Shown: positions 1-6,733 of the stretch, one piece after another
Position numbering within the stretch: the stretch's first letter is position 1
Layout of the letters: each line of letters begins with the position of its first letter
DNA from: Kiritimatiellia bacterium
GTDB lineage: Bacteria; Verrucomicrobiota; Kiritimatiellia; RFP12; UBA1067
Length of the DNA stretch: 7,939 nucleotides
Reading direction: 5' to 3'
NCBI GenBank assembly: GCA_017430155.1
Contig: JAFRNO010000278.1
Location: 1-7,939 of the forward strand
The notes under the pieces: model-generated
What the model was told of the DNA's origin: nothing
Seen by the model: the letters and a program-made list of their open reading frames with translations, nothing else
Databases searched by the model: none
Position numbers and translations under genes: made by a program

Positions 1-39
1 TTCGGCCCGATCATCGGCACGATGTTGCTGTTGAAGTAG
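1..39 (+). CDS. C-terminal end of a paralog of the downstream beta-repeat protein (partial)
   Basis: The first 13 codons read FGPIIGTMLLLK followed by TAG. The same tail, FGPVIGTLLLLK, closes the gene at 164-2815: 10 of 12 residues and 33 of 39 bases match. This is therefore the end of a tandem paralog whose body lies outside the window. By analogy the missing part is probably an exported beta-strand-rich protein. The match covers only the C-terminus, so the rest could differ. The gene is followed at once by the first heptad hairpin module, as the next two genes are. Confidence 0.7.
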   Translation, partial: FGPIIGTMLLLK

Positions 40-64
40 GGGTGAAGGTTGATGACCGAAATGA

Positions 65-140
65 AGGACAGAGGACAGAAGACGGAGGACAAAGGATGGA
101 ACCACAATCCTTTGTCTTTTGTCCTCTGTCCTTTGTCCTC
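65..140 (+). repeat. Inverted heptanucleotide-repeat hairpin, copy 1
   Basis: The left arm is built of 7-base units GGACAGA, GGACAGA, AGACGGA and GGACAAA from base 66, then GGAT. A nine-base loop (98-106) follows. The right arm holds ATCC and the units TCTTTTG, TCCTCTG, TCCTTTG and TCCTC. Pairing 65-97 with 107-139 gives a stem of about 33 positions with a few G-U pairs and one clear mismatch (80 against 124). It fills most of the gap between two genes of the same strand. No T-tract follows it, so it does not look like an ordinary intrinsic terminator. Its function is unknown; possibilities are mRNA stabilisation or processing, translational control, or a palindromic repeat element. Confidence 0.85.
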
Positions 141-167
141 AAACAAGTGCGAAAGGTAAGCTCATGA
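96..167 (+). CDS. Possible 23-codon leader ORF inside hairpin copy 1
   Basis: An ATG at the apex of the hairpin is preceded by GGAGG (84-88) with seven bases between. The frame stays open for 23 codons and ends at TGA 165-167, overlapping the downstream ATG as ATGA. This geometry would allow translational coupling to the beta-repeat protein. An equivalent ORF occurs in copy 3. Against a functional peptide, 17 of 23 residues match between the two, yet all eight base differences in the ORF fall in codons that change the residue or the spacer codon before the stop. The heptad sequence is also naturally free of stops. It is listed as a possibility only. Confidence 0.2.
   Translation: MEPQSFVFCPLSFVLKQVRKVSS
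141..163 (+). promoter_or_regulatory. Conserved ribosome-binding block, copy 1
   Basis: The block runs from the end of the hairpin to the ATG at 164 and contains CAAGTGCGAAAGGTAAG. The Shine-Dalgarno-like AAAGG (152-156) lies seven bases before the ATG. The same 23-base block, nearly unchanged, precedes the genes at 2966 and 4389. This fixes the true start at 164, although the frame is open back to base 119. Confidence 0.85.
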
Positions 168-2815
168 AAAAGCTCATATTTTGCCTCACGATTCTGGCCT
201 CTCTGGCGGCGTTTGCCGGCAGCGCGGGGGCTGAGGGGACGGATTGGGTCGTGACGGCCGCGGCGGGCGAATCGTATACGAACAGCACGGCCGTCGGCGA
301 CTACGCGCGGCTCGTGAAGCGCGGCGCGGGCGAGGTTGTGCTGACGGCCGCCACGACGGCGTTCGCCGGCGAGGTGCTGGTGGCGGAGGGCACGCTCGCC
401 ATCACGGACCTCAAGGCCGTGGGCGCGTCCTCTCCCGTCACCGTCGAGGACGGCGCGACGTTCTGGATTCGAACCCCTCACACGGGCGCGCAGAGCGCGC
501 CGCTCTTCAACACGCACAAGATCACCATCTCGGGCCATGGCGTGGACGGCGGCGGCGCGCTCCGCTACACGCAGACGAGCGGCAGCGGTATGGCCGACAA
601 CATGTTCGGCCACATCGTCCTCGCCGCCGACGCGACCATCAACGCTGCCAGCCGCTGGGGCATGGACGTCGAGAGCTACCGCCTCGACCTGAACGGCCAC
701 ACGCTCACGCACAAGGGCGGCTACACCATCCTCTACAACACGATCACGGCCGGCACGCTCATGCACTCGACGGGCACGCTGACGTTCCAGAGCACGGCCA
801 ACTTCCCGGACGGCACGAACACGACGGTCGTCATCACCAACTCCGGCACGCTCGCGTTCTGGGCCCAGCGGGCCAATCGCCCGATCCAGGCCGCCGTCCG
901 GCTCAACACGGGGCGCACGATCCGGACCGACTCCGGCGCGGACAACACCATCAGCGGCCCCCTGCACGTCGCCAAGCACGGTTCGCCCACCAACGGGCCG
1001 ACCGACGCATACATTGATGTCAGCACGCAGTACAACAACACGGCCCTCCACCTCAACGGACCGCTTACGAGCGACTACGGTCTCGGCTACAACTACCATT
1101 GCCGCCTCGTCATGAACGGGGGCGGCACGCTGTGGCTCAACGGCCCCGTCGACTTCGAGGGCAACGTGTATCCGCGTTGCGGCTGGCTGTGCATGACGAG
1201 CGCGGCGACGCGCGTGTTCCGCAACGGCGTCTCGATCAAGAACAGCAAGGTGTGGCTGGCGGACGGTGCGTTCCGTTCCGGATTCCTGCGCGTCCCGAAC
1301 GGCGGTAACGCATTGGGACTCTTCCGTCAGACGGGCGGCACGCTCTCGAACGGCAGCGATGCGCCACGCATCGGCGAATCGGACAAAAGCTACGGCTGGT
1401 ACGTGCTGGAAGGCGGCACGGCGAATCTCGGGAGCCTGATCCTGATGGGCGAACACCCAGGCAGCTACGGCGTGATCCGGCAGAAGGGCGGCCTCATGAA
1501 GTCGTACCGGTCCGATGCGGGCGGCACGCTCTACATCGGGCAGAAGGGCGAAGGCCTCTTCATCCAGACGGGTGGCACGAACTATTCTTACGCCGTCAAG
1601 GGCGGACAGGACCTCCGCACCATCATGAACGTGACGAACGGCGTGAGCGAGGCGACGATCTCCGGCACGGGCACGCTTTTCCGCGCGGAGGGCTTCTCGA
1701 TGGGCTGGAACCTCAGCCTCTGCACGAACATCCTCAACATCAGCGACGGCGCGATGTTCATGGCCAACCGCTTCAGGCGCCACGAGGGCGTGCGGGCCGG
1801 GTCGTTCTCCTGCGTGAACGCGGACGGCGGCATCATGGCACCGACGTTCGGCTGGGGATGGGGCGCCGCGAACCCGGGGACGGCGAACTTCTTCCCGCGC
1901 AGCCCCGACCACTTCGTGCTGTGGGACAAGGGCCTGGTATTCGATACGTCACATACGGACATGGCGCAGGGCTCACTCGCCAACAGCCAGCCGTCCTTCT
2001 GGTTTGAGGCCCCTACGGGCAAGGGATTCGATTCCATTTCGCTCCCCACGGACAGCGCCTACGTGCCGGCCAACTACTACGGCGTCGCGCGCGTTGTGTT
2101 CGAAAGCTCGACGGGTTGGGGCGCGAGCGCGTACGCGGAGTACGACTATGACACGAAGAAGCACATGAAGATCGTGATTACCTCGCGCGGGTGCGACTAC
2201 GGCGACGACACGAAGGTGTACCTTGAAAGTCCCAACCGGCAAACGCGCTACGCCTGTGCGTTTACGCTCTCCGACAACGCGGGCCACGGCGGTCCGCTCA
2301 TCAAGCGCGGCCCGGCCGACCTCTACCTGTACGCCACCAACACGTACGCGGGCGGCACGATCGTCGAGCAGGGGCGGCTGATCTTCAGCAGCCCGTGGAC
2401 GGTGCCGTCCAACTCGGTCATCCGCGTGGAGGCGGGCGCGACGGCGAACTTCAACGGCAACGCCGCCACGATCGCGTCGTTCGCGGGGCCGGGCCAGACG
2501 GCGAACGGCAACGTGACGGTCACGGATTCCGTGAAGGCGTCCTGCGCCGATCTTTTCGCGAACAAGCACGCGACGTTCGGGAACGCGCTGACGTTCGCCG
2601 ACGGTGCCGTGTTCGAGATCACGGACCCGGAGAACCTGGAGACCTACAAGAACCACGGTTCCGTGATGGCGTTCACGGCCGCGTCGGTCAACGGCACGCC
2701 GACCTTGCGCATCCCGGACGCCTACACGGGTTCGACGAAGTGGGCGCTCTTCAAGAGTGGCGCGGGTTCCTACAACTTCGGTCCGGTCATCGGCACGCTG
2801 CTGCTGCTGAAATAG
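164..2815 (+). CDS. Exported beta-strand-repeat surface protein (autotransporter passenger-like)
   Basis: This 883-residue protein starts with a Sec signal peptide (MKKLIFCLTILASLAAFAG, likely cleaved after AGA at residue 23). Residues about 50-80 (LVKRGAGEVVLTA, AFAGEVLVAEGTLAI) and 712-741 (LIKRGPADLYLYATNTYAGG, IVEQGRLIF) match the passenger-associated beta-strand repeat pattern of autotransporters (PF12951-like). Between them are Gly/Thr/Asn-rich strands, including a QTGGT/EGGTANLG/QKGGL ladder at about 386-476, typical of a beta-helix. There is no room or sequence for a C-terminal beta-barrel translocator, so it is not a classical autotransporter. The tail FGPVIGTLLLLK matches the end of the preceding gene, indicating tandem paralogs. 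The start at 164 is chosen because AAAGG sits seven bases upstream and the signal peptide begins there. The role is probably extracellular or cell-surface; ligand or substrate is unknown. Confidence 0.85.
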   Translation: MKKLIFCLTILASLAAFAGSAGAEGTDWVVTAAAGESYTNSTAVGDYARLVKRGAGEVVLTAATTAFAGEVLVAEGTLAITDLKAVGASSPVTVEDGATFWIRTPHTGAQSAPLFNTHKITISGHGVDGGGALRYTQTSGSGMADNMFGHIVLAADATINAASRWGMDVESYRLDLNGHTLTHKGGYTILYNTITAGTLMHSTGTLTFQSTANFPDGTNTTVVITNSGTLAFWAQRANRPIQAAVRLNTGRTIRTDSGADNTISGPLHVAKHGSPTNGPTDAYIDVSTQYNNTALHLNGPLTSDYGLGYNYHCRLVMNGGGTLWLNGPVDFEGNVYPRCGWLCMTSAATRVFRNGVSIKNSKVWLADGAFRSGFLRVPNGGNALGLFRQTGGTLSNGSDAPRIGESDKSYGWYVLEGGTANLGSLILMGEHPGSYGVIRQKGGLMKSYRSDAGGTLYIGQKGEGLFIQTGGTNYSYAVKGGQDLRTIMNVTNGVSEATISGTGTLFRAEGFSMGWNLSLCTNILNISDGAMFMANRFRRHEGVRAGSFSCVNADGGIMAPTFGWGWGAANPGTANFFPRSPDHFVLWDKGLVFDTSHTDMAQGSLANSQPSFWFEAPTGKGFDSISLPTDSAYVPANYYGVARVVFESSTGWGASAYAEYDYDTKKHMKIVITSRGCDYGDDTKVYLESPNRQTRYACAFTLSDNAGHGGPLIKRGPADLYLYATNTYAGGTIVEQGRLIFSSPWTVPSNSVIRVEAGATANFNGNAATIASFAGPGQTANGNVTVTDSVKASCADLFANKHATFGNALTFADGAVFEITDPENLETYKNHGSVMAFTAASVNGTPTLRIPDAYTGSTKWALFKSGAGSYNFGPVIGTLLLLK

Positions 2816-2838
2816 AGGATGGTTGATGGTTGTGGAAA

Positions 2839-2942
2839 AGGACAGAGGACAGAAGACGGAAGACAAAGGATGGAACCACAATCCTCTGTCTTTTGTCTTC
2901 TGTCCTCTGTCCTCTGTCCTCTGTCCTCTGTCCTTTGTCCTC
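2839..2942 (+). repeat. Inverted heptanucleotide-repeat hairpin, copy 2 (expanded right arm)
   Basis: The design matches copy 1, with left-arm heptads GGACAGA, GGACAGA, AGACGGA, AGACAAA and the loop around GGAACCACA. The right arm has eight full heptads instead of four, including four consecutive TCCTCTG units at 2903-2930. From the arm start to the ATG, copy 2 is 130 bases against 102 in copies 1 and 3, a difference of exactly four heptads. The arms can no longer pair end to end; four heptads must bulge or the pairing must slide. This is the expected mark of slipped-strand expansion. Confidence 0.85.
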
Positions 2943-2965
2943 AAACAAGTGCGAAAGGTAAGTCA
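2943..2965 (+). promoter_or_regulatory. Conserved ribosome-binding block, copy 2
   Basis: The block is identical to copy 1 except for the last bases before the ATG. AAAGG (2954-2958) lies seven bases before the ATG at 2966. It supports 2966 as the start, although the frame is open upstream through the whole heptad array to an ATG at 2819. Confidence 0.85.
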
Positions 2966-4270
2966 ATGAAAAAGATTGCCTGTCTCGGTGCGATGATGGT
3001 GGCGTTGGCGGCTATGGCCGAGGTCGTCCCGTCCTATGACGTGATCGTGGCGGGCGGCGGGCCGGCCGGCATCGGCGCGGGATACGTCGCCGCCTCGCGG
3101 GGCGCCAAGACGCTTGTCCTGGAGAAGAGCGGACGTCTCGGCGGCATGGGCGTGTCCGCCCTCGTGAGCCCGTTCTCGTTCTGCACGGTGAGCCCCATCG
3201 CGAAGGACATCGCGAAGAGGATCGGCTTTGAGCACAGCGTGGACTTCCACCTCGCGGACGTGCGCGCGTACGACCTCCTGAGGGAGGTGGGCGCGGACGT
3301 GATGCTCCATGCGGACGTGCTGGGGCCGGTGATGGAGGGGAATCGCGTGACGGGCGTGCGCGTCCAGTGCGCCGAGGGCGAGCGCACGTTCAGGGCGAAG
3401 GTCGTAATCGACGCGACCGGCAACGGCGTGGTGGCCGCGGCGGCGGGCGTCCCGTACGAGGAGGGGCGTCCCGGCGACGGACTTGTCCAGCCCATGAGCA
3501 TCATGTTCACCGTGGGCGGATTCGACCCCGCGAGGCGGTTCAAGTGCTATTCGGAGGAGGACGCCCGTTCGAAGCGCTGTCTCGTCAACGGACGGAAGTG
3601 GGAGGACATCGTGCAGGACGAGATCAAGGCGGGGCGCCTTCCGCCGGAGGTCGGCGTGATCCGCCTCTATCCCGGCCGCGAGAAGGGCCTGAACGTCGTC
3701 AACGCGACGCAGGTGAACGGTCTCTTCGGCTCGCGCTCCGCGGACCTCACGAAGGCCGAGATCGCCGCGCGCAAGCAGGCCGCGCAGATCGTCGACGTGA
3801 TGCGCCGCCACCTGCCCGGCTACGAGAACGCCTGCATCGCCGAGATGCCGGCCGTCGTCGGCGTGCGCGAGACGCGCCGCTTCGAGGGCGTGGACCGGCT
3901 CACGACCGAGGACGTCCTCTCCGGCCGCACGCGCGAGGACGCGATCGCGCGCCGCTGCTCGTTCGTGATCGACATCCACAACCCCGCCGGGGCGGGTCAG
4001 GCCGACGGACACGACAAGGCCGTCACCGGCGGCGCGCGCCGCGTGAAGCCGTACGACATCCCCTACGGCGCGCTCGTGCCGAAGAAGGTGGACGGCCTGC
4101 TCTTCTGCGGCCGGTGCCTCTCCGCCTCGCACGAGGCCCTCGCCAGCTGCCGTGTGATGGGGAACGCGATGGCGACGGGCGTCGGCGCGGGCGCGGCAGC
4201 CGCGCAGGCCGTCAAGGAGGGCATCGACGTCCGCGCGGTGGACGCCCGGAAACTCAATCTTTTCAAATAG
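2966..4270 (+). CDS. Exported FAD-dependent oxidoreductase (FAD_oxidored family)
   Basis: This 434-residue flavoprotein has a Sec-type signal peptide (MKKIACLGAMMVALAAMA, predicted cut after residue 18). A Rossmann dinucleotide-binding fold follows at once: VIVAGGGPAGIGAG (GxGxxG at 30-35) with E53 at the end of the second strand (LVLEK) for the FAD ribose, then RLGGMG. VVIDATGNG (146-154) is the second conserved flavoprotein strand. The C-terminal GLLFCGRCLSASHEA plus the R/MGNAMATG segment (377-412) closes the FAD site. These match FAD_oxidored (PF12831) proteins common in Planctomycetes and Verrucomicrobia, whose substrates are mostly unknown. It lies between two exported surface-type proteins and shares their hairpin, RBS and signal peptide, so it probably acts outside the cytoplasm. 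The signal has no twin arginine, which is odd for a cofactor-bearing protein. The start at 2966 rests on the RBS and signal peptide. Confidence 0.88.
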   Translation: MKKIACLGAMMVALAAMAEVVPSYDVIVAGGGPAGIGAGYVAASRGAKTLVLEKSGRLGGMGVSALVSPFSFCTVSPIAKDIAKRIGFEHSVDFHLADVRAYDLLREVGADVMLHADVLGPVMEGNRVTGVRVQCAEGERTFRAKVVIDATGNGVVAAAAGVPYEEGRPGDGLVQPMSIMFTVGGFDPARRFKCYSEEDARSKRCLVNGRKWEDIVQDEIKAGRLPPEVGVIRLYPGREKGLNVVNATQVNGLFGSRSADLTKAEIAARKQAAQIVDVMRRHLPGYENACIAEMPAVVGVRETRRFEGVDRLTTEDVLSGRTREDAIARRCSFVIDIHNPAGAGQADGHDKAVTGGARRVKPYDIPYGALVPKKVDGLLFCGRCLSASHEALASCRVMGNAMATGVGAGAAAAQAVKEGIDVRAVDARKLNLFK

Positions 4271-4289
4271 GATTTTATGGTAGTGGAAA

Positions 4290-4365
4290 AGGACAGAGGA
4301 CAGAAGACGGAGGACAAAGGATGGGACCACGATCCTTTGTCATTTGTCCTTCGTCCTTTGTCCTC
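4290..4365 (+). repeat. Inverted heptanucleotide-repeat hairpin, copy 3
   Basis: This copy has the same length and register as copy 1. From the arm start to the ATG only 8 of 102 positions differ. The left arm is identical. The loop reads GGGACCACG instead of GGAACCACA. The right arm carries TCATTTG and TCCTTCG, which replace paired positions with a G-A mismatch, an A-C mismatch and a G-U pair, so the stem is weaker. No compensating changes are seen in the left arm. Confidence 0.85.
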
Positions 4366-4392
4366 AAACAAATGCGAAAGGTAAGCCAATGA
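4321..4392 (+). CDS. Possible 23-codon leader ORF inside hairpin copy 3
   Basis: It is the counterpart of the ORF at 96-167. GGAGG (4309-4313) lies seven bases before an ATG at the hairpin apex, and the frame runs 23 codons to TGA at 4390-4392, overlapping the start of the LamG gene as ATGA. The peptide matches the copy 1 version at 17 of 23 positions, but no silent change separates them. This argues against selection on the peptide. It may be a coupling or attenuation ORF, or simply an open frame in stop-free repeats. Confidence 0.2.
   Translation: MGPRSFVICPSSFVLKQMRKVSQ
4366..4388 (+). promoter_or_regulatory. Conserved ribosome-binding block, copy 3
   Basis: The block reads CAAATGCGAAAGGTAAG and differs from copy 1 by one base in that stretch. 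AAAGG (4377-4381) lies seven bases before the ATG at 4389. It sets the start at 4389, where the signal peptide begins, rather than at the in-frame TTG at 4344. Confidence 0.85.
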
Positions 4393-6722
4393 AGAAGATT
4401 GTCTGTTTGGGCGTGATGATAGCCTCGCTGGCGGTGTCCGCGGAGACCGTGATCTGGTACCGGTTCGACGACCAGGAGCCGCTGACGCGCACGGCGGCGG
4501 GCGTGTACGTGACGAACTGCGTGGCGGCCACCTACCCCGCCCACCCGCGCACGATCAACGGCAACACCTACAACGACGGAAATGAAACCTCGCCAATGGA
4601 AGGCTACCTGCCCACCTACACGAACTCCGCGCCGCCGAGTTACGGCGTGTACGACCCCGTGACCGGTACGCGTGTCGCGAACCGCGGTTGCCTCCATTTC
4701 CACACGACGGGCAGCGATGATCGGAACGGCGGCTTGCTGCGCGTGAATCAGGACGCGACGCTGAATGCGCTCACGAACCTCACGCTGGAGGCATTCGTGC
4801 GCATTCCCACCAACGTGCAGATCACCAGCAGCTACATGCGCCCCATCATTTTGAAGGCACATTCAAGTAACCAGGGCGTATGGGGTCTGCACGTGTTCGA
4901 GTCCAATCTCTTCTATCGATGCACATTTCTCCTTGATGACAACACGACGGTCGTGCACGGATGGGGAAACGGCGCGAAGTCTGTGCGTATCGACGACGGG
5001 CGTTGGCACCATCTGGCTCTCACAGTCAACTTCGGCACGAAGAAGGTCTACTCGTACGTGGACTATGTCCGTATTTCCATGCATGACATGAACGCCAAGG
5101 CCGTCGGCTTCTACCATCCGAGCAATAGTCCGCTTCTGATCGGTGGCAACGCCAACCATTCGACGCGCCGCCACAACGGCGAGATTGACGAGGTGCGCAT
5201 CTCGGACGAGGCGCTGCCGCCCGAGAAGTTCCTGCGCTACATTCCGATGCGAGAGATTGACGCCGACACGATGTACTACCTGCCGTTCGACGGCGGCGCG
5301 GCGGACTGGTTCAGCAAGACGGCGCTGCCGCTCAACGCCGCGACGAACGCGCCGGGCGGCATCACCATGGAAAAATACGCAGGACCTGAACCGGCATCCG
5401 CCACCAATGGCGTCCCCGGCTCCAGCATCCGGAACGGCGTCTACTCGCCCGACGTGGTTGCGAACGAGGGCTCCGTCCATCTCCCCGTGACAGGTGAGGG
5501 CGCGCATACCGGCACCTCGTTCCTGCTGACGGATCCGAACAAGCTCGTCTGCGCGTCCAATTTCACGTTCGAGGCGTTCGTCAAGATGGACCGGCAGACG
5601 ACCAAGCCGGCAGATAGCCAGTACGCCGACTCGTTTGCCATCTTCTACGCCGGCTACATGAAAGTGTTGATGAACGGTTCCAACAAGCAACTGCTCTTTC
5701 GCTACAACGGCACCAATATGACGGATAAGTATGTGGGTCGCATTGACGATGGGTCTTGGCATCACGTTGCCTACGTGTATGATGCCGCTGCGGAGAAGAT
5801 GACAGGTTATGTGGACTACAAACAGGTCACGACGGCGGTCGTGGGGAAGGGTGGCTCGGGCGTAAACATTCGTATCAGCGGAGAACACTCGGGTTACCAG
5901 ACGCTCCCCGGCTGCCTGGACGAGGTGCGCATCACGCGGCGGGCCCTGAAGGTGACCGAGTTCCTCACCACGCACGATTGCTTGACGGGATCGACGCTCG
6001 CCCACGCGGATTTCGAGGATGGCATGGACCTGGCGCCGGACACGGGGCTGATCGGTGCGGGAGTCGCCTCGGCGCGGACGGGCGGCAGCGTGCCCGTGCT
6101 CTCCAGGTCCGTCCCCGGCGTTCGCATTGCCTTGGACGGCGTGGCGATGCAGGACGTGCGCGACAACAGGAAGTCCCTGCGCATCGACGGCGGCAAAATC
6201 GGCTGGAAGGATCTGGGGCTCCTCCGGCAGCCGACGTTCACGGTGGAGTTCTTTGCGAAGTTGGATCATCTCGACTACGTCGCGAACCTGATTCGCCTGA
6301 CGCGGGGCGAGTCGCCCGACGGTTATCCCGCATGGGCGCTCTTCACGTTCGCGGAAGGGACGGCCGATCAGCTGACCGTCTGTGCACAGGACGCGAACGA
6401 GCTTTTTTACTTCCCGGCACATACGTTCGGGGGGAGCATCGCGGACGGAAGATGGCACCATTGGGCGCTCACGTTCGACGGCACGTCCGGAACGAACACC
6501 GTCATCACGCTCTACCGCGACTACGTGTCGCAAGGAAGCTGGACGCTCACGACGCCGATCAACTATCTTGACGTCGTCAACACGTTGTCCATCGGCGGTA
6601 CTTCAAGCAACCCCTGCCACATCCGCGGCAATTTCGACGAGCTGCGCGTGAGCGAGGGCGTGTTGCCGACGGACAAGTTCATGCGCATCTTTCCGACCAG
6701 CACGGTGCTTTTGGTGCGGTAA
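4389..6722 (+). CDS. Exported protein with three tandem LamG/concanavalin A-like domains
   Basis: This 777-residue protein has a Sec signal peptide (MKKIVCLGVMIASLAVSA, cut predicted after residue 18). The mature part is three LamG_3-type (PF13385-like) jelly-roll units at about residues 20-285, 295-528 and 537-770. Each shows the family pattern of LTLEAFV/FTFEAFV/FTVEFFA, then a D-G-x-WHH strand (WHH at 206-208, 457-459 and 689-691), then an ending of the type EIDEVRIS, CLDEVRIT or NFDELRVS followed by ALxxxxFL/VLxxxxFM. Such domains usually bind glycans or proteins or serve as structural modules; no catalytic domain is seen. The protein ends in STVLLVR with no PEP-CTERM, LPXTG or beta-barrel anchor. 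It probably acts at the cell surface or is secreted. Only 11 bases separate it from the next gene, suggesting co-transcription. Confidence 0.85.
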   Translation: MKKIVCLGVMIASLAVSAETVIWYRFDDQEPLTRTAAGVYVTNCVAATYPAHPRTINGNTYNDGNETSPMEGYLPTYTNSAPPSYGVYDPVTGTRVANRGCLHFHTTGSDDRNGGLLRVNQDATLNALTNLTLEAFVRIPTNVQITSSYMRPIILKAHSSNQGVWGLHVFESNLFYRCTFLLDDNTTVVHGWGNGAKSVRIDDGRWHHLALTVNFGTKKVYSYVDYVRISMHDMNAKAVGFYHPSNSPLLIGGNANHSTRRHNGEIDEVRISDEALPPEKFLRYIPMREIDADTMYYLPFDGGAADWFSKTALPLNAATNAPGGITMEKYAGPEPASATNGVPGSSIRNGVYSPDVVANEGSVHLPVTGEGAHTGTSFLLTDPNKLVCASNFTFEAFVKMDRQTTKPADSQYADSFAIFYAGYMKVLMNGSNKQLLFRYNGTNMTDKYVGRIDDGSWHHVAYVYDAAAEKMTGYVDYKQVTTAVVGKGGSGVNIRISGEHSGYQTLPGCLDEVRITRRALKVTEFLTTHDCLTGSTLAHADFEDGMDLAPDTGLIGAGVASARTGGSVPVLSRSVPGVRIALDGVAMQDVRDNRKSLRIDGGKIGWKDLGLLRQPTFTVEFFAKLDHLDYVANLIRLTRGESPDGYPAWALFTFAEGTADQLTVCAQDANELFYFPAHTFGGSIADGRWHHWALTFDGTSGTNTVITLYRDYVSQGSWTLTTPINYLDVVNTLSIGGTSSNPCHIRGNFDELRVSEGVLPTDKFMRIFPTSTVLLVR

Positions 6723-6733
6723 AGGGAACAACC

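Noticed and set aside
65..140. Hairpins as intrinsic (Rho-independent) terminators
   Set aside because: The stem is AT/GC mixed and far longer than usual. No T-run follows on the plus strand; the right arm is followed by CAAACAAGTGCG and an RBS.
164..220. Lipoprotein signal peptides, because Cys occurs in MKKLIFC, MKKIAC, MKKIVC and MSKLISC
   Set aside because: The Cys is at residue 6-7 inside the n/h-region and is not preceded by a lipobox after a hydrophobic core. All four have good Ala-X-Ala type I cleavage sites instead.
11..1912. Long minus-strand open frame opposite the beta-repeat gene, and similar long frames at 1973-2944, 2963-4330, 4863-6533 and 6563-7846
   Set aside because: They are Arg/Ala/Val-rich shadows typical of the antisense of GC-rich genes, with no RBS, no recognisable domains and repeats at their ends. 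The opposite strand encodes clear protein families with signal peptides.
2826..2881. Pseudoknot between GTGG in the 5' flank and CCAC in the hairpin loop
   Set aside because: The GTGG occurs in the flanks of copies 2 and 3 but not in copy 1, and the pairing does not extend beyond four bases consistently.
2882..2942. Heptad array as a CRISPR
   Set aside because: Units are 7 bases, contiguous and without spacers; no cas genes are nearby.
65..4365. Modules as MITE or insertion-sequence remnants
   Set aside because: No transposase and no target-site duplication were seen. The similarity extends through a constant RBS block to the ATG, which an inserted element would not be expected to include each time. 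REP-like spread cannot be fully excluded without the genome.
6690..6722. PEP-CTERM, LPXTG or type IX sorting domain at the end of the LamG protein
   Set aside because: The last residues (FMRIFPTSTVLLVR) lack the PEP motif, transmembrane helix and basic tail pattern, and no LPXTG is present.
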